From Dentipellis sp. KUC8613 (taxonomy: Eukaryota > Basidiomycota > Agaricomycetes > Russulales > Hericiaceae), in NCBI GenBank assembly GCA_002286715.1, contig NSJX01000073.1, forward strand, positions 41,583 through 105,582: a stretch of DNA of 64,000 bases, read 5' to 3'. The position numbers and the translations under genes were made by a program. Positions 43,101-51,716 of the stretch are shown here, piece by piece. Position 1 is the first letter of the stretch. Every line of letters begins with the position of its first letter. The notes under the pieces were generated by a model. That model saw only the letters and a program-made list of their open reading frames with translations. It was not told the origin of the DNA and did not search any database.

Positions 43101-46100
43101 GGCTTTCGAAGCCCTGTTAAATGAAAGCGTCGCTTCGTTGTATGTTGATTGGGGAGCTCTTGAAAGTAGTCCTGATAATCGCGATCCTCAACCCGAAGAA
43201 TCACGCGAAGTATTCGCAGCCAGTACTCCCAGAGTCCTTATAGAGGAGGTAGAAGATGAGGATGATCTCGCACATCAAAGAAAGCCGAAGGCTGGGAACC
43301 ACGCTCTACTAGAAGAAACGGATCGCCCCGCGCTCACCATTGTCCGCCTACCGAGGAAGCGAACCTCGCTACCAGGGCGAGCGGCGGAAGGCGTTTCAGT
43401 ACTATCTATGAAAGGCAGCGTCCTTCATAGCTCCGACACCCCTTTTGACTTACGACTCGACTCCTGCGCTGATATCTCCCTAATATCGGAGCAATGCTAC
43501 TTGAGCCTGAGTAATAGGCCTCCTCTTCGACAAGGCATGAAGCTCAAATTGCTTCAACTCACGTCCAAGGAAACGCGGTTGAAAGGATATGTACAATTGC
43601 CCGTCTTCGTACTATCAAAAGACGGCCAACTCCTAGAGCTTGAAGCAGAGCTATATGTTGTATCAAACATGACCGTCCCTCTTCTGCTGGGCGAAGACTT
43701 CCACCAAGCTTACGAGATTACCGTCAGCCGCTCACTCGAGGAGGGCACTAATATCAGGTTCAGAGACTCGCCCTATACCATAGAAGCCTGCCCTGTCGAC
43801 CGAACAAAAGACCACGCATTAGTCACGCGCAAAACGGATTCCAATCTCGCTCGTTTCATTCTCGCTAAATCCCACAGGCGGAACAAGGCTCGAAGGCGGA
43901 CCGAAGCACGCAAATTCGGAGGTAATCAACGCCTTGTCCGAGTCAAAACGGACGTACGCATCCTACCTAATTCAGTCAAGCAAGTTCCCGTCGAGTCTTC
44001 TTTTGTGGACGACCGAACGTGGTTAGTTGAAAAGACACTGGTCGTTAACTCCGAAGACCCTGTGTTCGCGGTACCCAACACGTTAATTACAGCGGCTAGC
44101 CCTGTAATACCCATCGCTAACACTAGCTCTCGGCCAAAGTACCTTCGGAAAGGAGACATCGTGGGACAACTAATAGACCCCAAAGGATACCTGGACGCAC
44201 CAAGTAATGAACAAGAACTTGTTGCGCTTCAAGATAAAGCCGCCCGAGCGAAAATTCTGATAGAAGTACAGTCTGAACTTCAGCGGCCAGAACCGGTTGA
44301 TGATGGATTCCCCTCACAACCCGACGAAGAAGACAGTGTCGGCCCTAAAACAGCAGAAGTCCCGGATCCCACAGTATATCCCTCGTCGCAAATGGAAGAA
44401 CTCCTGGACGTAGGACAGCTCCCTGAAAATCTCAAGAAGAAGGCGTGGGCCATGCTTCGAAAACGGCAAAAGGCATTCGGATTTGACGGACGTCTCGGGA
44501 GTCACCCTTCCCGAGTTCACATACGAACTGTGGACGGTCAAGTACCCATATCCGTCCCTATGTATGGGTCCTCCCCCGCAAAGAGGGAAGTCATCGAACA
44601 ACAATTAAACTCATGGTTCGAACAGGGCGTAATAGAACCGTCTCGTAGCCCTTGGAGCGCGCCAGTCGTAATAGTGTACAGAAACAACAAACCCCGTTTT
44701 TGTGTTGATTACCGAAAGCTTAACGCAGTCACCATCCCCGACGAATTCCCTATTCCCCGACAAAGCGAAATCTTAGCGTCCCTCTCCGGCTCTCAAGTAT
44801 TATCCTCCCTCGACGCTCTGTCAGGATTCACGCAACTCGAAATGGCTCCAGAAGACATAGAGAAGACGGCTTTCCGCACCCATCAAGGTCTATTCCAGTT
44901 CAAACGGATGCCCTTTGGACTACGAAACGGACCATCAATCTTTCAACGTGTCATGCAGGGGATACTCGCTCCCTACCTATGGCTATTTTGTCTAGTCTAT
45001 ATCGATGATATCGTCGTCTACTCCCGATCATACGAAGAACACATCGAACATCTCGACAAGATACTAGAAGCCATCGAAACAGCCGGGCTCACTCTTTCTC
45101 CGTCCAAATGCCATATGTTCTATAATTCCATCATTCTACTTGGCCATAAGGTGTCAAGGCTGGGGTTATCCACGCATAAGAGCAAAGTGGAGAAAATACT
45201 AGCAATACCTCGTCCTAGTAAAGTCTCGGAACTCCGCACTTTTCTGGGCATGGCTGTATACTTTTCCGCTTTCATACCACATTATGCCAGTATGGCACAC
45301 CCCCTCTTCCACCTTACAAAGAAAGGCATTAGATGGGAATGGTCATCAGCTGAAGAACGAGCTTTTACGGACATCAAAACAGCTCTAGCCTCAGCACCTG
45401 TCCTCGCCCATCCCGCTCCAGGATCACCGTACAGGCTATACACGGATGCTTCAGCGGACGGCCTAGGCTGCACGCTCCAACAAGTCCAGTTCATTCGAGT
45501 CCGGGATCTTCAAAACACTAAAGCGCATGAAAGACTACTACGAGCTTTCGCGGCCGGACTTCCGCCGCCTAAATTCGTATCCAGTCTATCCACCAAAATC
45601 AGAGATTGCGACCATAAAGCATCCTGGGCAGAAGATCCAGAAGACACACTCGTGCAAGTCGAACGAGTCGTCGGATATTGGAGTCGTACTTTCAAGCCAG
45701 CAGAGCGCAACTATTCAGGCACGGAAAGGGAAGCTCTGGGTGCAAAAGAAGGCCTAGTAAAATTTCAACCCATCATAGAAGGTGAAAAGATACTCCTCAT
45801 CACGGACCACGCAGCCTTGCAATGGGCCCGGACTTATGAAAACAGCAATAGAAGGCTAGCTGCATGGGGAACCATATTTTCAGCCTATGCTCCCTTCCTA
45901 GAAATAATACACCGCCCAGGCCGCGTCCATTCCAACGTAGATCCTCTTTCCAGACTCTTTCCCCAGGTTCCCAACCACATTTCGCCAAGGGACGACGAGT
46001 CACCGTCCCTCCAACCGCGACCAACTCCGGACCTTCCAAACCCAATACTCAACAAACCAACGGCCGAAAAGATGGCAGCATTCTCCATCTCCTCCATCCG

Positions 46101-47817
46101 AGAGGAGTGTCTCAGCCCACCTACAACTGCCTTCGCAGTCACCCGCAGTCAATCTCGGCATCTCCAGATCGACCAAGACGAAGACACACAAACCGAACCA
46201 TCACCCGATTGGGAAAAAGAGGTAACACCAACGAAGACGAAACCCAGCGTTACATACCCGGCTATACCGGAGGAGCGGCCGCAAGTCCCTCCCCACCTAG
46301 CCGTTCATGTATCCCAAGGTTTACTAAGACGCTTCCAAACGGGATATCAACGAGATAAATCCCTTGCGAATAAATACCTTGCGGCAGAACAAACCAAAGA
46401 CAGCTGGTACGCAGGCCAAAGATATTTCAGGGACGATCAAGGCCTCCTATTCTTCCGGGACGCGAACCTTCAGCCCCGCTTATGCGTCCCAGAAGAACTG
46501 CATCGCGACATACTCATAGAAGCGCACGAGTCCCCGTTCGAAACCGCCCACGCAGGACCCGAGAAACTGTGGCAACTGCTCAGCGGAAAGTTTTTCTGGC
46601 CAGCCATGAAAAAGGACATCATACGCTTCTGCGAAACTTGCGACGTATGTCAGAAGATTAAACATCCCAACTTCTCCAAGTTCGGAATCCTTCTCCCCAA
46701 TTATATCCCAACCAGACCATACGAGTCCGTATCCATGGACCTTATCGCAGGCCTCCCCTGGTCCAACGACTTCAATGCGATCTTCGTGGTCGTCGACCGC
46801 CTCACTAAGCATGCACAATTCATTGCCACCGATACTGGCTTGAACGCGGAGGGCTTCGCGAAACTATTCGTACGACACGTTATCTGTCGCTTTGGCATCC
46901 CAGACAACATAGTTACGGACCGTGACCCCAGGTGGACATCAGATTTCTGGAAAGGCGTCGCCAAGTACCTCAAAACGAAGATGGCATTGTCCTCTTCGCA
47001 TCACCCACAACATGACGGTCAAACAGAAGTCATGAATCAAAAATTGGAAATCATGCTTCGGGCATACGTCGCCAAGGATCGCACGTCATGGTCGGACTGG
47101 CTACCGCTACTAGAACACGCGTACAATGCGCTCACCCATGCTTCCACCAATGCTTCCCCATTCCTCACCCTTTACGGATTTGAACCTAAAGGATCGCTAG
47201 ATTTCTTCACCACTACCCCATCCCGTGTCAGCCCACAATACAAACTACTCACGCAGGATGCGCAGAAATTTATCGAAGCTATGCATTTTCACCGCGAAAG
47301 CGCACGACAAGCGATCGCCAAAGCTCAAGTGAAGCAAGCGGAAGCCTATAACAAAGGACGTCGACGACAAACATTCCAAATCGGAGACCAAGTCCTTATC
47401 AACCCTCACTCTCTCGAATGGCTGGAATCCAAAGGCGAAGGATCTAAACTAGTCCAGAGAGCCATTGGACCCTTCCACGTCCAAGAAGTCATAAACCCCA
47501 ACGTTTATCGACTAGATCTTCCGGACAAATATCCAGGCTCGGCCGTATTTAACATTGAGCACCTGAGAAAGTATCGACCCTCCCCTCCAGAATTTGGCGT
47601 GCGCACAGTCCTTCCCGATACTCGACCCCACAAAATGGCATCGGAAGAATACCAAGTCGAACGCGTCATAAAACACCGCTTCGATCGTTCAGGGCAAGCT
47701 CGTTTTCTCGTCCGATGGGAGGGGTACTCCCCACTCTATGACTCCTGGCTGACAGCACGAGATTTGCGTAATGCCCCGGCCCGGCTATTCGAATACCGGG
47801 CCGCTAACAATCTCTAA
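40102..47817 (+). CDS. Gypsy Gag-Pol polyprotein with C-terminal chromodomain
   Basis: 2571 aa from the ATG at 40102; the frame is open back to the LTR. Order: Gag with a long Pro/Gly-rich stretch (about residues 515-660, GGGPPGG repeats); CCHC zinc knuckle CKACGSANHWDKEC (about 956); aspartic protease with LDSCADISLI (Asp about 1120; Ser-Cys instead of the usual Ser/Thr-Gly); reverse transcriptase with YIDD (about 1633); RNase H starting LYTDASADG (about 1782); integrase with an H-H-C-C zinc finger (HESPFETAH, CETCDVC) and DD35E core (MDLIAGLP about 2213, TDRDPRWTS, HDGQTEVMNQ); chromodomain (YQVERVIKHRF, FLVRWEGYSPLYDSW) from about 2515. RT before IN and a chromodomain define a chromovirus. 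Gag and Pol are fused in one frame. Confidence 0.95.
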   Translation: MPDFTGPQFSQIRSPAAEQQDSSSSAAKEIDRSTTNRTMREGPSPSIRPPRSSTSIEAPSLSEAAAEVSAIFEHFRRPRGAEPSLLEQVELLIQRDFLSNDIVYNGSTPGYHTYQLNTRQISRVQGLVRELQHHLDLIHTRSNLRQEPSYKVDEGRKLITELEGSDSQENIQVAWHLLKHRLVVGVRFLEKYCQERATAQEVTSPASTSADLRTQRATMNFSEITTSYAAASRFRETLDSEQEALLYAGVPLHEILGTEDHPTEQHPYYPPPEAPPSVSLAPTSSTIPVLSSGPGITASTLFHRPNVTANHLSTNTARKETPPVSPKHGASSVLTGLGQPSAVPGAAPLPRFSLSGFGGIASASPGVLRDLPPHLSNDKRIVPFTPNQKGSQAPAPTRVGGRPRYSSAFELANAAVPPAFSSKTPRHLTPIVEQLTTESFAYASPFAPSDVSPGWTHRSQYDQSETLRSSEGAPASSASQAEYAYSVRLGEGSPYFYPQADVSRLGEDGPSTREGGPPNEGDPPGRKGIPGGISPGRPMGRAPPEGGSPGGGPSGGGGPPRKGPPGGGPPRRSPPGGGPPGGGPPGRGPPGGGPPGGGPPGGGPPGGTPPGGGPPGNGPPGGHFPFRGFGPPPAPNYYWPYYYPPPGGPPGGGGGGPPGGYGAYGPPFSDRSSSRGPRLKEELRPENLPSWDGDEDTAIQYFATIQELAEMGENLRSAMGRWLWTRLKDGSPIKEWYLMVSVELRRYMSENYLNYLRAIRFHWLSENWAQRKQAEFSEMRFRQKGHADEKPIEFINRRIMYARMLMGTDGGGPEEVTTVLRAAPIAWHNILYSQSIVSTEDLITRIHNTSVQLLAAVEASPSETLSYKELRYLKELARREHRGYRPFRNRESSSKHGFQVAGESDEDAPNLEKEEESGPAPEVFAAARQRPPPKDGYPFPKADHVKSAFRAPPSPCKACGSANHWDKECPHWVRYEKRKEVKLVEESNPRSPEEEHVYSSAFEALLNESVASLYVDWGALESSPDNRDPQPEESREVFAASTPRVLIEEVEDEDDLAHQRKPKAGNHALLEETDRPALTIVRLPRKRTSLPGRAAEGVSVLSMKGSVLHSSDTPFDLRLDSCADISLISEQCYLSLSNRPPLRQGMKLKLLQLTSKETRLKGYVQLPVFVLSKDGQLLELEAELYVVSNMTVPLLLGEDFHQAYEITVSRSLEEGTNIRFRDSPYTIEACPVDRTKDHALVTRKTDSNLARFILAKSHRRNKARRRTEARKFGGNQRLVRVKTDVRILPNSVKQVPVESSFVDDRTWLVEKTLVVNSEDPVFAVPNTLITAASPVIPIANTSSRPKYLRKGDIVGQLIDPKGYLDAPSNEQELVALQDKAARAKILIEVQSELQRPEPVDDGFPSQPDEEDSVGPKTAEVPDPTVYPSSQMEELLDVGQLPENLKKKAWAMLRKRQKAFGFDGRLGSHPSRVHIRTVDGQVPISVPMYGSSPAKREVIEQQLNSWFEQGVIEPSRSPWSAPVVIVYRNNKPRFCVDYRKLNAVTIPDEFPIPRQSEILASLSGSQVLSSLDALSGFTQLEMAPEDIEKTAFRTHQGLFQFKRMPFGLRNGPSIFQRVMQGILAPYLWLFCLVYIDDIVVYSRSYEEHIEHLDKILEAIETAGLTLSPSKCHMFYNSIILLGHKVSRLGLSTHKSKVEKILAIPRPSKVSELRTFLGMAVYFSAFIPHYASMAHPLFHLTKKGIRWEWSSAEERAFTDIKTALASAPVLAHPAPGSPYRLYTDASADGLGCTLQQVQFIRVRDLQNTKAHERLLRAFAAGLPPPKFVSSLSTKIRDCDHKASWAEDPEDTLVQVERVVGYWSRTFKPAERNYSGTEREALGAKEGLVKFQPIIEGEKILLITDHAALQWARTYENSNRRLAAWGTIFSAYAPFLEIIHRPGRVHSNVDPLSRLFPQVPNHISPRDDESPSLQPRPTPDLPNPILNKPTAEKMAAFSISSIREECLSPPTTAFAVTRSQSRHLQIDQDEDTQTEPSPDWEKEVTPTKTKPSVTYPAIPEERPQVPPHLAVHVSQGLLRRFQTGYQRDKSLANKYLAAEQTKDSWYAGQRYFRDDQGLLFFRDANLQPRLCVPEELHRDILIEAHESPFETAHAGPEKLWQLLSGKFFWPAMKKDIIRFCETCDVCQKIKHPNFSKFGILLPNYIPTRPYESVSMDLIAGLPWSNDFNAIFVVVDRLTKHAQFIATDTGLNAEGFAKLFVRHVICRFGIPDNIVTDRDPRWTSDFWKGVAKYLKTKMALSSSHHPQHDGQTEVMNQKLEIMLRAYVAKDRTSWSDWLPLLEHAYNALTHASTNASPFLTLYGFEPKGSLDFFTTTPSRVSPQYKLLTQDAQKFIEAMHFHRESARQAIAKAQVKQAEAYNKGRRRQTFQIGDQVLINPHSLEWLESKGEGSKLVQRAIGPFHVQEVINPNVYRLDLPDKYPGSAVFNIEHLRKYRPSPPEFGVRTVLPDTRPHKMASEEYQVERVIKHRFDRSGQARFLVRWEGYSPLYDSWLTARDLRNAPARLFEYRAANNL

Positions 47818-47991
47818 ATACGCTTCGCGCGAGTCGGCAGCCACCGAGCGGAGCGTCAACTTTATACGCCATCATCAACGGCGACCTCCCTCTCTCGCTA
47901 ACCTTTATCAACAAAGCCACCTTGGCGCGGCCAGCCCGCCATCGTACACAACCTCTTTCACCGCCTACCACTCACCGCACCCGTCACCATC

Positions 47992-50900
47992 ATGCCCTCA
48001 TCCCGCCCCCAGTCATCGAGCACGGCTTCTCCTGCTCATCCGTTGCATGGGAATCTCACGGCGCTCGACGCGTCACTGGACCAGCGTATCACTATGGGCG
48101 ACCCATACAGATCCTTCCACGCGTTTTTCTCTCGAGAAGGCCGTATCCTCTCGACGTATACCACGTCTCGCATCAACTCTCCTGTCATATGGGTCGCCAT
48201 CGGCCATTTCGACCCTTACCCCGACACCTCCCTGCCTCGGCTGCCTTCGGACCCCAACGACAACCTTCGGTTCAATACTACTCTAAGCTATGAACCTGAC
48301 CCTCCGATAGTACCTTCCCTCGAATGGTACGACCATCGCCAACCTTGGTCAGCATACCGCCCGACCGCTCCGAGTAACACAGACGATTGGATATTTTTCC
48401 CTGAACGCGACCATCACATGTTCGAAGGTACCGCACGGGGCGTGTCTGTACGACCAGCCTCCCTTCACAATATGCGCCGTCAAGCTGCATTCGTCGAAGA
48501 CTTAGGACGGACCCTTGCCTCCTTTCTCGGCGTCTCTCACTTCCCACAACCTCACCCCAACGCGCTCGATTTGAATGACGATTCGTTCGCCACTCGTCCC
48601 CAACCCGATCAACTCGCCCGCCTTCAAGGGACGCGCTCCGAAATATTGTCCTGGTGGGGCTTCGTCCGTTGGATGATAGCTCATGTAGGCCCTAGCTGGC
48701 GTACCATCCCTCTTCGCCCACATCTTCTGGCTCACCCTGCGGTGCCAGGCCTACTAACAGCGCCATCTGTCGGGACTATATTCGATGCGGCCTTACCCAT
48801 CGAATACCTCCCGGACGTCAACTTACTCCTCCGGCACGATATCCAGGTCCGCTACGTATGGCGTCCCCCGTTTGCAGGTCGTCCACATCTTTCGGCGCTG
48901 GACCCTGCGTATCACGAAGGTCGTGATTGGAATGCTACGACGCATCGCGAAAGAAAAATACAAAAGAACCAACAAAAGCGAACCCGACAAGCTGCCAACC
49001 GGCAACAACGCCTGGCTTGGCAAACCCACAATGACCGCCCCCAACAAGACGGTCACTATATTATCAATCCCCATCCACCACCGCCACCGCCTCAATGTCG
49101 CCGTGTCAAACGACACTACTGGATTTACGATTCTCGAGACGACGGGGTGCACTTGAAAGTCCTTAATCATCAATCGGCAGTACAGGACGACCTCTTTGCG
49201 ACAAGCCGCCTTATTCGAGACAAGCCCGCCAAGGGCAATTGGGCGTTTATTCTCGACGAAGACGCTCTGCCGGGCGACAAACAGCGTTACGGGGGCCTTT
49301 ACGAAGGCGAAGCACCGGAAGCATCCTCAGACGATGGCTCCCTCGGAGGGGCCCCGCACATCCAGGACGTCCGCATGACAACGCCGCCGCCAGCACAATC
49401 GGAACATGTTCCCAGCCAGGATACACCCGCCCCGACCCTCGAACAATCTAACGACACGCCCCCGGAACAAACGGACGTCGTTAGCATACATTCGGGATCC
49501 GAAGAAGTCCTCCCGTCCTTCGTCCCTTCCACAAGTCCGAAAGATAAAGGCAAACGACGCGCGTCGCCCTCACCACCACCCGCGTCCCCTCCCCAATTGG
49601 ATGATGACGAGGCCGAAGCTATGGCCGCTGCTATAGCCGCGTCTCGCAACACTCAGCGGCGACAAGAACTTCGTCAAGAACAACCACACGCGGGCACGTC
49701 ATCCTCTCGGACCTATCCACCTCCCACCTCCGGCCTAATTAGTCGGACGGCACCACCCTTCGATGGAACCCGCGGTTCGCGCACGTCTCCACGTTCCCCT
49801 CCTCGCAAGCCACAGGCGAAACGTTCCCGGCGAGACAGCCATTCTCCCGCCCCCGCCTCCGCACGCCGCCCACGCACATTCCTTGTCCAAACTTCCATTG
49901 ATCGTAGCCCGTCATCTAGCTCGGCCCCACCGTCACTTGCTTCAAGAATCTCTTCTTCCTCCGCCACTTCACCACCCTCTACACCTTCATCCACCACGTC
50001 CGCGCTACCGACCCCGGCCAGTCGTTCTTTGCTGGCAAGATTGAATGCTCCCACTACAGCATCATCAACAGCTCGCCCGTCGTTACTAGACCGCATGCAG
50101 AATCCGCTCGCCGCTGCGGCATTTTCCCAGCCGAGCATCTTGCAACCCGCCCCTACGACGCCATCGGTATCCTCAACGATTCTCGCCGGTCCGGATCTCT
50201 CTCCGCACCTGCTGCAAATCAGCAGCCCGCAACCGCCAATACTGTCTGACAACACGGCCCCGCGGTTCGCCCCGGCTTTTCCTATGCATATAACGGGATT
50301 CTTGTACTTTAATGACCGTTCCCTTCTCCGCGTCCTGCATTGGGCGGCGCTCAACAACACGGACAACAACGCACTTCTTGTTCCATGGCTCCTCGCCCGT
50401 GGCATACCATTTCGTTGGCGCGTCCCCTTCACGCCGCCACCAGTCCTTCCCCCACTACCTCACAGCCTGTCTTCTGCCGCCACTGCACTCTGGCACACAC
50501 GCTCAGGGGGAGCTACATACGAGGATTGGCGCGCTGCCGTCCAGCAAGTCCTCGCACGTCCTCATGCACGCCGATGGTTCCTCGAAGGGGGACTTGTGTG
50601 GCGCATCGCCCTCGAATTCGGCACCCCAGAAACCCAACGGCAAGTCTTCGAGGGCCCATCCCTTACCGCCACCGTATACGGGCGAGGCGATACGTACAGT
50701 ATACCTCAACCCGTCATCGGCGACGGCGCTTTCACAGAGGAAGATGCGGAGCTCGATATACTCATCGGCCGTGTGTCTAACCAGTCCTTATGGCCGTCTC
50801 CCGTCATCTGGTCCTCCACGTCTATGTGGGTCGGCGAATGGTCAGCAACAGACGAAACGTGGTTCCAACGCCGACTCGCCAGCCTGCGCGGCGGGCCCCT

Positions 50901-51105
50901 TCAATTTCTACCAGAAGGACAATGGCGTTCTCGCCTTCGCGACGCTGCATCGACAGAAGCACGCCGAATCGCGCAAAGAGAAGGCAGTGACAGGCGTGCC
51001 CAAGAACTCCTCGCCACTCACGAGGCAGCGTCAGTATACCGCATCATTGTCCTGGACGGCATCGTACCTCCAGACCCAATGGACACACCTCCCTCAGTAG
51101 ATTAG
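47992..51105 (+). CDS. Second ORF of the gypsy element, 1037 aa, unknown function
   Basis: It starts with an ATG 174 bases after the pol stop, on the same strand, and ends 43 bases before the 3' LTR. The N-terminal third is folded-looking (IWVAIGHFDPYPDTSLPRLP, SWWGFVRWMIAHVGPSWRTI, VRYVWRPPF). The middle (about 450-760) is Pro/Ser-rich with basic patches (KGKRRASPS, KPQAKRSRRDS). The C-terminal third is again ordered (LRVLHWAALNNTDNNALLVPWLL, RRWFLEGGLVWRIALEFGTPE). There is no signal peptide or membrane helix, so it is not a classical envelope protein. It is intact over 3.1 kb, which argues it is used by the element. It could be an additional Gag-like or nucleic-acid-binding protein; I do not recognise it. 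Confidence 0.75.
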   Translation: MPSSRPQSSSTASPAHPLHGNLTALDASLDQRITMGDPYRSFHAFFSREGRILSTYTTSRINSPVIWVAIGHFDPYPDTSLPRLPSDPNDNLRFNTTLSYEPDPPIVPSLEWYDHRQPWSAYRPTAPSNTDDWIFFPERDHHMFEGTARGVSVRPASLHNMRRQAAFVEDLGRTLASFLGVSHFPQPHPNALDLNDDSFATRPQPDQLARLQGTRSEILSWWGFVRWMIAHVGPSWRTIPLRPHLLAHPAVPGLLTAPSVGTIFDAALPIEYLPDVNLLLRHDIQVRYVWRPPFAGRPHLSALDPAYHEGRDWNATTHRERKIQKNQQKRTRQAANRQQRLAWQTHNDRPQQDGHYIINPHPPPPPPQCRRVKRHYWIYDSRDDGVHLKVLNHQSAVQDDLFATSRLIRDKPAKGNWAFILDEDALPGDKQRYGGLYEGEAPEASSDDGSLGGAPHIQDVRMTTPPPAQSEHVPSQDTPAPTLEQSNDTPPEQTDVVSIHSGSEEVLPSFVPSTSPKDKGKRRASPSPPPASPPQLDDDEAEAMAAAIAASRNTQRRQELRQEQPHAGTSSSRTYPPPTSGLISRTAPPFDGTRGSRTSPRSPPRKPQAKRSRRDSHSPAPASARRPRTFLVQTSIDRSPSSSSAPPSLASRISSSSATSPPSTPSSTTSALPTPASRSLLARLNAPTTASSTARPSLLDRMQNPLAAAAFSQPSILQPAPTTPSVSSTILAGPDLSPHLLQISSPQPPILSDNTAPRFAPAFPMHITGFLYFNDRSLLRVLHWAALNNTDNNALLVPWLLARGIPFRWRVPFTPPPVLPPLPHSLSSAATALWHTRSGGATYEDWRAAVQQVLARPHARRWFLEGGLVWRIALEFGTPETQRQVFEGPSLTATVYGRGDTYSIPQPVIGDGAFTEEDAELDILIGRVSNQSLWPSPVIWSSTSMWVGEWSATDETWFQRRLASLRGGPLQFLPEGQWRSRLRDAASTEARRIAQREGSDRRAQELLATHEAASVYRIIVLDGIVPPDPMDTPPSVD

Positions 51106-51135
51106 AAAGGCTCCCATATACGCTGACACGACTTG

Positions 51136-51148
51136 ACTGGGGGGGCTT
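51136..51148 (+). other. Gypsy polypurine tract
   Basis: A run of seven or more G (ACTGGGGGGGCTT) lies directly before the 3' LTR. Confidence 0.6.
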
Positions 51149-51318
51149 TGTAACGGGTTGCACTAGGGTAAGACAGTACGTCACGGGTAGAGCCAAGCCG
51201 CGTCGCAAAGAGCCGAAGTAAATACAATCTCCGCTTCAATTATAATAGCTCATGTATTTAATGCGAAGAGAAGGAGAAGGAGAGGTATCGAATATAACTT
51301 ACTTTTTCCGACTTTTCT

Positions 51319-51357
<39 letters not shown>

Positions 51358-51716
51358 CGCGGTCGTGGGCGAGAGCCTTTCCACGACAGTCGCCGACGCG
51401 ACCTTTGGAGTCGTGAAGGAGAGCTCGAGTGTGGGAAACTCGAGTCCGAAAGCGGCCGGACGCGCCTCCTGTCGCGCCACGTCTAACACCTGCTTTCTAT
51501 CTTCTTCCTCTTCATCGTACTTCCTTTCTGCGCGGATCAGAGCTCGGCTTCTCCAGCTCTCGAGCTCGTGCTTCTCTATCTCTCTCTCTCTTTCGAAGCC
51601 GTCGTTCACTCACTCTTCCTCCCCGCGAAACTCTCGATAGCGACTCTTCCGGACCTTCCCTCTCGTCCTTCGCTCTCCTTCTCCAGACTCGACGGAATCT
51701 CCTCGAGTCGCTTCTT
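51149..51716 (+). repeat. Gypsy 3' LTR, first part
   Basis: Matches the 5' LTR from its start to the CTTCTT motif, where copy I of the Helentron-like element is inserted. Confidence 0.92.

Noticed and set aside
47992..51105. Envelope gene (errantivirus-like) for the gypsy extra ORF
   Set aside because: No signal peptide, no membrane helix and no furin-type site near a hydrophobic peptide; position alone is not enough.
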